Translations under genes and position numbers: made by a program
Notes under the pieces: generated by a model
Databases searched by the model: none
What the model was told of the DNA's origin: nothing
What the model saw: only the letters and a program-made list of their open reading frames with translations
Origin: Blasia pusilla
Lineage: Eukaryota; Marchantiophyta; Marchantiopsida; Blasiales
NCBI GenBank assembly: GCA_050084515.1
Contig: CM114272.1
Span: 7,502,001 to 7,566,000 of the forward strand
Direction of reading: 5' to 3'
DNA: 64,000 nucleotides
In this document: positions 51,364 through 62,144 of the stretch, one piece after another
Position numbering within the stretch: the first letter of the stretch is position 1
Layout of the letters: every line of letters begins with the position of its first letter

Positions 51364-52186
51364 ACTACTGATAGCTAGTTCCCGCCAAAAGGACGGCGCC
51401 AGGTGGCGGGATGAGGGCGCCGATGTTTAAGTTTCTTGGAAGGACGTGGATAGGCAGGGGCGTAATGTACACGTGGCATTTTGGGGCTACGATGGTGCTA
51501 AATATTATTTGGAAACGTTTGACTTATAATTTCGAGTTATTTTCACCTATTATGAGTTCTCAATGAAATTTTATGTTGCCGAATATTTAAAATTTGAATA
51601 ATAGGTGATATTCAAATTTTAAGTGCATCCTTTCTTAATTTCCTTCATTGTCCCTTCACAAAGTGACATATATCAACAACATAAGAACCCTTAGAGGACA
51701 ACAATAAACGCATGAGGATGATTTCCTCTAATGCCATCCTCTTTTAATTACACAAATAAATCCAAATCCCGTATCTTGAGAAGTTCATCCCATTCCCTCT
51801 CCCTTTCATTTTTTAATTTTATGTTCAAAATCAATTTGATCCGCCTCATCCCTCTTGTACCATGTCCCTTCTTCTCCTACCCTTGCCTTCCCTTTGAGGG
51901 TCTATGCATTCTTCATCCCCTTATTTAATTTTCATCTTCATCCCCTATCCCATTTCCTTGCCTTCCTTAAATTTTATTTACAAAATTTTCCTCATGAATG
52001 TTGCCATGTGCATGGACATCATTATGTAGTTTTTGTTGTTGGTCTCATCCACATCATACATAGTGTCAATCTTCCTAACACATAAAAACATTTGATAGTA
52101 TTTTGAGAGAAATCTAGTGACATGTGTCCATGATGAGTAACTAAAAAACCTGCATCCTCAAAATGGTATATGTATTATTTGTGTCG
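51364..52186. other. Intergenic DNA, no gene recognised
   Basis: AT-rich with short open frames only. Confidence 0.4.
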
Positions 52187-52495
52187 ATTCACGATTTTTA
52201 GGATAGATCAGCGAGATCTAGTAGAGCGCCTTTGGAGATACTGGAAGACAACCTCAGGAGGTCGAGGATGACTTGTTGAGGCCACGGGTAACTTGAGAGA
52301 GCAGGTATCCCCTTCGTTTCGGTTCATTTGGAGCCATATATAGAAACTTACTATTTTGGGTAAGTTTTTATTTGGAGTTTAGTTGACTTTCCACTTTAGG
52401 AAGTGGCCCTTGACCCGCTTCAACAGGTCAAGAGCTAAGGAGGTGACCTGTGAGCACATGTTACTTAGGAGAGAGCTTGGGAGAGGGAAGGGGGT
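52187..52495 (+). mobile_element. 5' half of a B-type LTR, forward
   Basis: It starts ATTCACGATTTTTAGGATAGATCAG and follows the B-type LTR through GGTCAAGAGCTAAGGAGGTGAC to GGGAGAGGGAAGGGG. It then stops at 52496, where a reverse-oriented LTR begins. It is probably an older LTR broken by the insertion or rearrangement that brought the Ty3 copies. Confidence 0.7.
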
Positions 52496-53140
52496 TGTCG
52501 TGCGCATACACATTGCTACATAACATACATCGCTGTCACCAAACACACACACAAACACGCACGATCCCATGCTAACTCATGGCATCCAAACAACGAGACA
52601 AGAAGTACCAAAATATCTCCAATAAAATAACATCAAATCTCTTTTACAACACTATAGTTCTCACATGTGTGCGCTCTCACATGTGTCTGTCAATGTCAAA
52701 CCAAACCCACTCTCCTAATGAGAGGCTTGGGTTACACACACAAGACAAGGAAGATCATAGCTCTGTCGCCTCATGCCAAGAGGTTCAACAAAGAGAGAAT
52801 GAACTCTCAAGCTCTCTCTCCTTGAAGTATACCCCTCTCCTCTCCCAAGCTCTCTCCATGGTAACCTATGCTTCCAAGTCACCTCCTTAGCTCTTGACCT
52901 GATGTAGGAGGTCAAGAGCCACTTACCAAAATAGAAAGTCGATGATATACTGAAAATGGTACTTATCTAAAATAGTAAGTTTTCTCAATATGGCTCCAAA
53001 TGAGCCGAAACGAAGGGGAAACCTGCTCTCTTAAGTTTCCCGGGGCCTCAGCAAGTCATCCTCAACCTAGTGAGCATGTCCTCCACTACTCACAAAGGCG
53101 CTATACTAGATCTCACTGATCTATCTGAAAAGACGTGACA
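52496..53140 (-). mobile_element. 3' LTR of Ty3 copy 1 (645 bp)
   Basis: On the minus strand it begins TGTCACGTCTTTTCAGATAG at 53140 and ends GTATGCGCACGACA at 52496. It aligns to the LTR at 62464-63057. It lies directly downstream of the integrase-PHD frame of copy 1. Confidence 0.8.
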
Positions 53141-53450
53141 TTTGTCGTGCGTATATACATCGCTACACAACATACATCGTTGTCACCGAACACACACACA
53201 AACACGCACGATCCCATGCTAACTCATGGCATCCAAACAATGAGACAAGAAATACCAAAATATCTCCAATCGCCCCCCTAGTTGGTGGTTAGGTTTGTCT
53301 AACTCCAAATAGCCATCTATCCCTACCTACCATGACATACATCTCTCGTACGCTAAGAGCAAGAAGGTCGGGTGCTCATGTGGCCCCGTCGTTAGTCGCC
53401 TTCTTATCATCCATGTCACAGAGACAAGTCAGAATGTAGAACTACCTACT

Positions 53451-55138
53451 TTATGTACATCTGGGACACATCCATCGTCCCTCAAGAACCCTAATGAGAG
53501 GTGGCGTCAAACATGCCATATGCCATCCTCTCGAACATCCATCACAGACTAGCATAGTGGCTACACCACGGGCTGAACCACACAACATACATCGCAAGCC
53601 TGCAGGAACTATTGCTAAGCTCGAATCAACTGTACCGTGAATGTTCGGAAGATGACATGCCGCACAGTTACCCACATGGTCCTTCCAAACCATACCATCG
53701 CGTCTCTCCAATAAGAGAACATTGGATGGCAAAACCTCACATACTCTCAAGATGATGCGCCCTACAGTCACATCCAATGTCGTGGGTGCCGTCTGCTGCA
53801 AGTAGACATAGTCTCCTGGATGAAACCTCCGCATAGTAGGTCGATAACCACCTCCCCGAATAGTCGCATACCTCCACGTATCCCGATGTTGCGTAATCAC
53901 CAAGTTCTCAAAGGCCATGGGCATCACTCTCCGAAACAACTCAGCCCTCTCAGAACATGCTTGTATCCATACATAAGGGTCATCAAGGTTCAAGACCTCA
54001 CCAGTATCTCGACGAATGGCCGGTAGTAAATCTGGCTCTCGGCCATAAAGCAACAAGTACGGTGAGAAAGACGTTGAGGATGCTTGCCTGCTGAATCTGT
54101 ATCCCATCGCCAACCACGGCAACTGGAGGTCCCAATCTCCTAGGTGACCTCTCTGCAAGCCATACTTGCGTAGTCCTCTCTTCACAATATGCACAACCCG
54201 CTCCGCTAGTCCATCCGCCTCAAGATGATCTTGCAAAGTAGTGCGGTGGTCGATCAGTGCTTATCACACAAGGCCTGAAACTCCCCATAGAACTCTGTAC
54301 CCTGGTTTGTCAACACCTCAACTGGTGCGCCGTAATGACTCAACATTCGATCTAGGAAGGCATATGCAACTCCCTCACTCGCTTTGTCAAGCAATGCAAC
54401 CAACTCTATCCACTTTGAGAAGTGCTCGACCATCACCAACACATAACGACTATGGCGCTCCATCAAAGGCAAAGATCCTGCAAAATCCAAACTCCATTTA
54501 TAATCTAAACCTATGATCGGAAGTGGATGCAACTATGGACTTGGAGCATTGAATCTCGGACTCGATCAAACACCATGCATCTGGCAACAAACTGCTGAAC
54601 GTCAGTCTGCATGCCTCGCCACCAATACTGAATCTGGAGCAAGTCTGTACGTCCGCTTCACTCCAAAATGACCCAACTCCTCGTGGGCATGACGCATCAA
54701 ACGTGCTCTCTGCAAAGGATGAGGCACTACACGCACTCCACCATCCTCCCACAATCGCAACACATGTGTGCCCTCCCACCGGAACCGTCTGGCTTGTTGT
54801 AGGATCCGATCCCGCTCTCTAGCACCCACTATGCTCGCGAAGTTGCCAGTACGCAGGTACTCCAAGACCAGTCCATCGTCGTGAATGTCTTGTCCACCTG
54901 TCATCTCCTCACCGGCCTCTGGATCTAGGGACTCTCCATCAGACCTCGCCATCGAAGTCTCCGCAATCTGGCTCTCCATAGCCAACAAGCCTAAATAGGT
55001 TGATGCATGCCATCCTGGCACCAACTCCTCATCACTCTCACCATGCCAACGAGCTCCAATTGCATCTCGTTGACCGGGGCATGGGTTACGTCTCAAACCA
55101 TCTGCATCATGGTTGAGTGTCCCAAGTCTATGCACCAC
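53451..55138 (-). pseudogene. Integrase with C-terminal PHD finger (copy 1)
   Basis: Minus strand. The N-terminal zinc-binding part has HAHEELGHFGVKRTY (about 54705-54660). The core follows with YKWSLDFAG (first Asp), TNQGTEFYGEF and DHLEADGLAERVV (Glu). The second catalytic Asp is Asn here, but Asp in copy 2 (IDQGTEF), so copy 1 is catalytically dead. The C-terminal part has FHPGDYVYLQQ and a beta-rich stretch in the place of the GPY/F module. The frame ends with a perfect C4HC3 PHD finger at 53454-53591: CMLC, CDGC, WHMAC, WMCPRC, then stop. A PHD finger binds histone tails and could guide insertion; this is inference. A frame change lies near 54240-54260. Confidence 0.88.
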
Positions 55139-55153
55139 CTGGAAGTCATACTC

Positions 55154-56333
55154 CTACATCAAAAGAGCCCACCTTGCAAGCTTCCCTATAAGATTTTTGG
55201 ACTCCATCAACCACTTAAGTGGTTGATGATCACTAATGATGGTAAAGGGATTTCCGAATAGATAACATCTGAAATGTGCGACAACCCACAATGCAGCCAA
55301 GCACTCACCCTCATACGAGCTATACTTTGCCTCTGTAGCATTGTTCGAGCGACTAGCATAAGCCACCACGAACTCTCTACCATCATAGTCATGCTGGGTG
55401 AGCACGGCTCCAAGCCCCAACATGCTCCAAGCCCCAACATGCTCCAATCGGTATGCAATTGGAAAGGACGACCCCTGATCGGTCTCCTCAATATGGGCGC
55501 GGACGTCAATCTCATTTGAAATGCTCTCTCTTGCTCATCCCCCTAGTGCCACTCTTGATCCACATTGGTCATCAAGGTTAGCGGCTTCGCAATCAAACTG
55601 AAACCCTAACGTACCGTCGATAGAAGTTCGCCAATCCCATGAATGCACGAACTCAACTCACATCTGTAGGGCGTGGAATGCGTGAAATAGCCTATACCTT
55701 TGTCTATTGCACACCCAGGCCCCCTGGGTATATCGTATGACCCAAGTACTCAATCTGGTCATAGAAGAACTTGCACTTGCCTGGATGTAGCTTCAGCCCA
55801 TGTAATTGCAATCGTCGAAACACCTCCTTTAGATGTTGCTCATGCTCCTCAACCGTGGCGCTAAAGACTATGATGTCATCAATATAACACCTAGCAAAAT
55901 CCAGACCTACCAAGATCCTATCCATGACCCTCTGAAACTCAGCCGGGGCGTTCTTTAACTCGAATGGTAAGAACTGCCTCTAGTACAAACAATCCTTCCT
56001 ATGAGGATCGATGCCCCAAAATGCCATCTTCTGCCTGTCCTCCAATATGATAGGCAGTTGATGGTATCCGCCTCGCAAATCCAATGAAATGAAGACCTTT
56101 GCATGCCCAATCGCATCAAAGATCTCCTCAAGGGTGGGTACGACATACCTATTGGCCTTTGTCTGCTGATTGATAGGTCGGTAATCTCCACACATTCGCC
56201 TATTTGTATAGTTGCCATGCACATCCTTCTTGGCGGGCATGATAGTGGCAGATGCATACTCTCCATGCGACATCTCCACTAGTCCTGCTCCAACCAATTC
56301 CTGGCTCCTACTTTGAATCAGAGCTCTCTCCAT
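55154..56333 (-). pseudogene. Reverse transcriptase and RNase H (copy 1)
   Basis: Minus strand. RT shows GLVEMSHGEYASATIMPAKK, MCGDYRPINQQTKANRY, VFISLDLRGGYHQL (motif A) and DFARCYIDDIIVFSATVEEH (catalytic YIDD). It continues to KLHPGKCKFFYDQIEYLGH. RNase H shows FQLHTDWSMLGLGAVLTQHD, AKYSSYEGECLAALW and ISDHQPLKWLM. A stop lies after DCLY and another after the LGVQ block. The 17-bp duplication at 55407-55440 separates the RT and RNase H frames. In copy 2 the same parts lie in one frame. Confidence 0.93.
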
Positions 56334-56825
56334 ATCACTGTACCTGGAGGGCCGTCAGAAGATCGGAGTGTCACTCGACAACTCAATGCAGATCCGTGGA
56401 CCCTTTAGTGTACCCAAATCATGCATACTAAATGCAAAATAGCTCCTATAACTCCTAAGAAACCGGTGTATCTGATGCCGTTCTCCTCTTGTCAACTTAG
56501 GGCCCATATATGGCTCCCAAGTCTCCATTGTGACTACAATAGGACTCTTTGGTGCGGATGTCGATGGTTGTTATGGTGCAACCCCATCTTGGACAATAGA
56601 ACTTCCATCTCCACGTGCAGTAATCGGAACCACGCTCGATGCCGTGGCTATCATCTCATGGCATACCTGCAAAACATCCCAAGAAGTCCAAGGGTGTCTC
56701 TCCCAATCACCCTTGGTGTGTCAATCTCCTAGGGTCTTGCCCCCAGCCATTGCCTCAATCATCTCGGTAGGCATGGGGCTCACCAACGCAACAAATGTGA
56801 TCGGTCGCATCCTCAAACGACGTTG

Positions 56826-57800
56826 CTAAACTACTCCTAAGCTGAAAATCCATGTCAAGAAGTTCAAGTCCATCGCCTGACCCAAGATATGACGTTGTGA
56901 TTTCTCCGATAGTGACGGTACTGCCGTCACTCCTGTGGGGAATCCCATCGCTCGCTCTCGATCATCGACGTTGGGCTCCACCAACCTCTGTACGTGGTCA
57001 TTCCAAAACAAGCCAGGTCCGGCCTCCTTGAATGCATAGGAAGCGGGAAACTTACCAATGTGGGAAAGGCGGCTTGTGGCATGCCAATCCTATTGACCAC
57101 AATCAACGGCCGTCGATCATCGTGCCTCATTGCTTGTGATCGACAGCTCGGATCCAATATAGAATCCACCAACAAATCGGAGGGACGCTCCACTCTTGCA
57201 TAAGCCCTCCACAATACCTCATGTGGTACCAAGTTGGTCCACCAAAGACGCGGGCGATGTGCTTGTGAACCCACACTCGTTGCATCTAACAACACTGCCA
57301 GGCCAATCCATGCACGCACATGATGTGCACTCGTCATCATGCGGGACCTCGAATCGCCCAAAATTGGCACATTCTCCAAAATATATGCTGGAAAACAAGA
57401 TTGATGGTCATGTAAATGTCACAAGATCCACATCATCTCCCAAAAAAACCTAGACCGAGTGTCAGCTAACCCGCTACCTCGTCCAACACTCAATTGGCCC
57501 TGACACAGCCAACCAACAATGACCAAGTCTATGGTCCCTACTCGCTCCAAGTCCTACGCCCCCAACAATGAAATATCCCTCGGTAAGGAACTCTGGTAAC
57601 CCTGAATGGCGGACATAGACAACAAGTCGGGAAAACGGAGACGTAACAGCGCCACATGGTGAAGTGAAGCGCGCCTCACAACATCATCAATCTTCACATA
57701 CAGGTACTGCTGCACACGTAGTCCAGCGTGCAAAACAACAGCTAACCTAGTGCTGATCCCTCCAGAGAGATCCAACACTCAAGTACCCTTCTCTGGGATG
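56826..57800 (-). pseudogene. C5 cytosine-DNA methyltransferase domain of the Ty3 element (copy 1)
   Basis: Minus strand, about 320 codons. Motif I is VLDLSGGISTRLAV (57778 down to 57740), with PEKGT before it. Motif IV lies at about 57530-57490 as DLVIVGWLCQG; the catalytic Cys codon (57503-57505) is intact, but the Pro before it is Leu (CCG to CTG). GRGSGLADTRSRFFWEM follows. Motif VI is ENV (57368-57376), motif VIII QAHRPRLWWTN (57233-57265), the recognition region NRIGMPQAAFPTLVSF, then RAMGFPTG and motif X GQAMDLN (56862-56882). The order I-IV-VI-VIII-IX-X excludes the rearranged DRM type, and the end resembles DNMT3 (FGFP...LGxxxxLxxLxxLF). Stops at 57779, 57554 and near 57435 and one frameshift near 57040 make it a pseudogene. 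It sits upstream of RT. Confidence 0.9.
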
Positions 57801-57829
57801 CACACACAATTGGTCAATCACAGGCATTT

Positions 57830-58237
57830 AGGCACGATGATCAACCACCGTTGACGGTGGTCAACAGGATTGGCATGCCACGGGCAGCCTTTCCCACATT
57901 TTTGAGTTTTCATGCTTCTTATGCATTCAAGGAGGTTGGACCTGGTTTGGTTTGGGATGACCAGATACAACGGTTGGTGGAGTCCAACGACGATGAGCGA
58001 GAGGGAGCGATGGGATTTCCCACAGGTGTGACGGCAACACCATCACTCTTAGAGGCATCACGATGTCATGTCTTGGGTCAGACGATGGATCTGAACTGCT
58101 TGACATGGATTTTCAGCTTAGGAGTAGTTGAGCAGCATTGTTCGCGGATGCGACAGATCACAACTATTGCGTTGGTGAGCCCCATGCCTACCGAGACGGT
58201 TGAGGCAGTGGCTGGGGGTGAGACGCGAGGAGATTGA
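57830..58237 (+). pseudogene. C-terminal third of the methyltransferase (copy 2)
   Basis: Shows VVNRIGMPRAAFPTFLSF (end of the recognition domain), AYAFKEVGPGLVW, EGAMGFPTGVTA and motif X GQTMDLN (58076-58096), then LTWIFSLG. Motifs I to VIII are absent because the copy is truncated at the junction. This part is in the same frame as the RT that follows, with linker stops at 58235 and near 58417. Confidence 0.85.
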
Positions 58238-58459
58238 TACACCAAGGATGATCGGGAGAGATACCCTTGGACTTCTTGGGATGTTTTGCAGGTATGCAAG
58301 GAGATGATAGCCACAACATTGAGCATGGTTCTGGATACTGCACATGGAGATCAGAGTTTGCAGTGGGCTGCAGGGGAGCAGCCAAGTTTTACTGTCCGAG
58401 ACGGAGTTGCAGCATAGCAACCACCGACACCCGCGCCAGAGAGTCCTATTGTAGTCACA

Positions 58460-59051
58460 ATGGAGACTTGGGAGCTAGATATGGGCCCTAAGTTGACACA
58501 AGGAGAGTGGCGCTGGATACACCAGTTCCTTAGGAGTTATAGGAGCTCTTACGCAATTAACATGCATGATTTGGGTACAGTGAAGGGTCGAGGGATCTGC
58601 ATTGAGTTGGCGAGTGACACGCTAATCTTCCAACGACCCTACAGGTACAGTGACATGCAGAGGGCTCTGAATCAGAGTAGGAGCCAGGACTTGGTTGGAG
58701 TAGGATTAGTGGAGATGTCGCATGGAGAGTATGCATTTGCCACTGTCATGCCCGCCAAGAAGCATGTGCATGGAAACTGGACGGATAGGCGGATGTGTGG
58801 AGATTACTGACATATCAATCGGCAGACAAAGTTTGATAGGTATGCCATGCCCACTCCTGAGGACATATTTGATGCTATTGGGCATGCAAAGGTCTTCAGT
58901 TTGCTAGATCTTTGAGCCGGATACCATCAACTGGCTATCAGATTGGATGACAAGCAGAAGACGACATTTTGGGGTATCGATCCTCACGGGAAGGATTGTT
59001 TGTACTAGTGATGGTTCTTACCATTTGTGTTAAAGAATGCCCCGGCTGGGT
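58460..59051 (+). pseudogene. Reverse transcriptase, first half (copy 2)
   Basis: Carries GLVEMSHGEYAFATVMPAKK, RRMCGDY and, past a TGA at 58808, INRQTKFDRY, AIGHAKVFSLLDL and AGYHQLAIRLDDKQK. Stops at 58808 and 58913 are CGA in copy 1. The RT is cut after the AGL codons by the solo LTR at 59052. Confidence 0.9.
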
Positions 59052-59669
59052 TGTCACATCTGAGTAATCGATAGGCCGAGATCTATCGTGGATAGGGCGT
59101 AGGAGCCATCGGACTATCTTGAGTGTAACTTTGTCCCACAGTGTCGGATGAGGTTGAGGATAGGTCCATTGCGTCAGGAACGCGTCGTTTCGGCGACTTT
59201 CATGTTGAGGTCTTTTACGGCCGGGTGACTTGTTGACTAGGTCACGCCCCTGGTAAACTGTGTCTTGCGTGAGTTACCAAGGAAGGGCTATTTTTGGGGT
59301 TTGAGCCTTTTGGCTCTTCCCAACCTATATAAGAGAGGAAGATGGCTTTCCTAAGCCATCTTTCTCATGTTGGGCCGTTGGAGCACCTCCCTTGTATGTG
59401 TGTGAGCTAGGACTAGGGTGCTAGCGTCCGGATTCCTTGATAGCACAAGGTGGACGAGGCTCGATATGCCGATGTAGATTGAGGAGTGGAGTTTTAGGCC
59501 GGGTGTGCCGTTTTTACTACTCTTTATTTTTGTTGAGTGATCTTCATGTATATGTATGAGTTGATTTTTGTACATGTGTGGATCGACCCGTGTGTGGGGA
59601 AGATCGGTGTTGTGTGGTGTAGATGTGACGAGCGATGTATTTTGTGTAGCGATATGTATGCGCACGACA
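59052..59669 (+). mobile_element. Solo LTR, family A (618 bp), inserted in the RT
   Basis: It begins TGTCACATCTGAG and ends GTATGCGCACGACA, flanked on both sides by GGGT (59048-59051 and 59670-59673), a 4-bp target duplication. Removing 622 bp joins the RT frame exactly as in copy 1 and accounts for the frame change. A TATA box (TATATAAG, 59326-59333) marks the LTR promoter. It shares its last 40 or so bases with the LTRs of the Ty3 copies but differs elsewhere. Confidence 0.93.
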
Positions 59670-59673
59670 GGGT

Positions 59674-60450
59674 TTCAAAGGGTCATGGATAGGATCTTGG
59701 CCGGTCTGCATTTTGCTAGGTGTTATATTGATGACATCGTAGTCTTTAGCGCCACGGTTGAGGAGCATGAGCAACATCTAGAGGAGGTATTTCGACGATT
59801 GCAGTTAATGGGCTGAATACATCTAGGCAAGTGCAAGTTCTTCTATGACCAGATTGAGTACCTGGGTCATTCAATATACCTAGGGGGCCTTGTTGTGCAA
59901 TAGACGAAGGTAGAGGCTATTTCATGCATTCCACACCCTACAGATGTGAGTCGAGTTCGTGCATTCATAGGATTGGAGAACTTCTATCGACAGTATCTCA
60001 AGGGTTTCAGCTCGATTGCAAAGTTGCTGACCTTGCTGACCAAGGTGGATTAGGAGTGGCACTGGGAGGATGAGCAAGAGAGAGCATTTCAGATGCTTAA
60101 AGACAGATTGACGTCCGCACCCATATTGAGGAGACCGATCAGGGGGTGTCCTTTCCAATTGCATACCGATTGGAGCATGTTGGGGCTTGGAGCCGTGCTC
60201 ACCCAACATGACGATGATGGTAAAGAGTTCGTGGTGGCTTACACTAGTCGCGCAAACAACGCTGTAGAGGCGAAGTATAGCTCGTATGAGGGCAAGTGCT
60301 TGGCTCCAGTGTGGGCTGTCACACATTTCAGATGTTATCTATTCGGCAATCCCTTTACCATCATTACTGATCATTAGCCACATAAATGGTTGATGGAGTC
60401 CGACAAGCTTACAGGGAAGCTTGCGAGGTGGGCTCTTTTGTTGCATGAGT
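59674..60450 (+). pseudogene. RT second half and RNase H (copy 2)
   Basis: Carries FQRVMDRILAGLHFARCYIDDIVVFSAT (shown here only as the YIDD region), then the RNase H blocks FQLHTDWSMLGLGAVLTQHD, KYSSYEGKCLAPVW and TIITDH. In-frame stops lie at about 59900, 60051 and 60375. The TAG at 60375 falls where copy 1 has Gln in DHQPLK. Confidence 0.9.
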
Positions 60451-60799
60451 ATGACTTCCAAGTGGTGCATAGACCTTGGACGCTCAATCAGGATGCAAAT
60501 GGTTTGAGCCGTAACCCATGCCCGAGTCAGCGAGATGCGACTGGAGCTTGTTGGCATGGTGAGAGTGATGAGGAGTTGGTGCTAGGATGGCATGCGTCAA
60601 CCTATTTGGGCTTGTTGGCTATGGAGAGCCAGATTGTTGAGACTTTGATGGCAAGGTCTGATGGAGAGTCCTTGCATCTAGAGGCCGATGAGAAGATGAG
60701 ATGTGGTCGAGATATTCACGACGATGGAGTAGTCTTGGAGTACCTACGTACTGGCAACGTCGCGAGCATAGTGGGTGCTAGAGAGCGGGATCGGATCCT

Positions 60800-62144
60800 A
60801 TAGCGAGCCAGACGGTTCCGATGGGAGGGGACACATGTGTTGCGAGTTTGGGAGGATGGTAGAGTGCGTATAGTGCCTCATTCTTCGTAGAGAGCACGTT
60901 TGGTGCGTCATGCCCACGAGGAGTTGGGTCATTTTGGAGTGAAGCGGAAGTACAACTTGGTCCAGATATAGTATTGATGGCGAGGCATGGAGACTGAAGT
61001 TCAACAACTTGTTTCCAGATGCATGGTGTATGATCGAGTCTGGGCATCGTTCAATGCTCCGACTCCACAATTTCATCCACTTCCGATCATGGGTTTAGGT
61101 TATAGATGGAGTTTGGATTTTGCAGGACCTTTATCTTTGACGGAGCGCCATAGTCGTTATGTGTTGGTGATGGTCGAGCACTTCTCGAAGTGGATGGAGT
61201 TGGTTGCATTGCCTCACAAAGTGAATGAGGGAATAGAGTATGCTTTCCTAGATCGAGTGCTCAGTCATTACGATGCACCAGTTGAGGTGTTGATTGATCA
61301 GGGTACAGAGTTTTGCGGGGAGTTTCAGGCCTTGTGTAATCAAGCGTTGATCGACCACCGTACCACTTTGCGAGATCATCATGAGGCAGATGGACTATCG
61401 GAGAGGGTTGTGCAGACGGTGAAGAGAGGATTACGCAAGTATGGCTTGCAGAGAGGTCACCTAGGAGATTGGGACCTCTAGTTTCCGTGGTTGGCAATGG
61501 GATACAGATTCAGCAGGCAGGCATCCTTAGCGTCTTTCTCACCGTACTTGCTACTTTATGGTTGAGAGCCGGATATACCTGCGGCCATTTGTCGAGATTT
61601 TGGTGAGTTGTTGAACCTTGATGACCCTGATGTATGGATGCGAGCATGTTCTCAGAGGGCTGAGTTGTTTCAGAGAGTGATGCTCATGGCGTTTGAGAAC
61701 TTGACGATTGCGCAACATCGGGATACGTTGAGGTATACGACTATTCAAGGAGGTGGTTACCAACCTACGATCAGGAGGTTTCATCAGGGAGACTATGTCT
61801 ACTTACAACAGAGGGCACCTACGACGTTGGATGTGATTGCAGGATGCACCATCTTGAAAGTGCGTGAGATTTTTCCATCTAGTGTTCTTTTATTGGAGGG
61901 ACGCGATGATATGGTTTGGAAGGACCATGTGCGTAATTGCGCGCCATTTCACCTTCTTAACATTGACGGTATAGTTGATCCGAGCTTAGTAGTAGTTTCT
62001 GCAGGCTTGCGATGTATGTTGTGTGGTTCCGCCCGTGGTGTAGCCACTATGCTAGTCTGTGATGGATGTTCGAGAGGATGGCATATGGCATGTCTGACGC
62101 CGCCTCTCACTAGGGTTCATCTGGGACGATGGATGTATCCCTGA
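60800..62144 (+). pseudogene. Integrase with C-terminal PHD finger (copy 2)
   Basis: Carries HAHEELGHFGVKRKY, then YRWSLDFAGP, IDQGTEFCGEF and HEADGLSERVV, so the D-D-E triad positions are all kept here. It goes on through DYVYLQQRAPTTLDV to the PHD finger (62013-62141: CMLC, CDGC, WHMAC). The last Cys pair is lost (WMYP, then TGA). In-frame stops at 60888, 60969, 60975, 61479 and 61563 disable it. Confidence 0.88.

Larger units (their letters stand above)
53141..57810 (-). mobile_element. Ty3/gypsy copy 1, internal region (MTase-RT-RNase H-INT-PHD)
   Basis: On the minus strand it reads, from 57.8 kb leftwards: a C5 cytosine methyltransferase domain, RT, RNase H, integrase and a PHD finger. 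The integrase after RT/RNase H places it in the Ty3/gypsy group. No gag, protease or 5' LTR follows on the right: the copy is cut near 57.8 kb where copy 2 begins in the opposite direction. The last 130 bp (53272-53141) repeat the LTR 3' end just before the LTR. Frames are broken by stops and by a 17-bp tandem duplication at 55407-55440 that shifts the RNase H frame. Confidence 0.9.
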
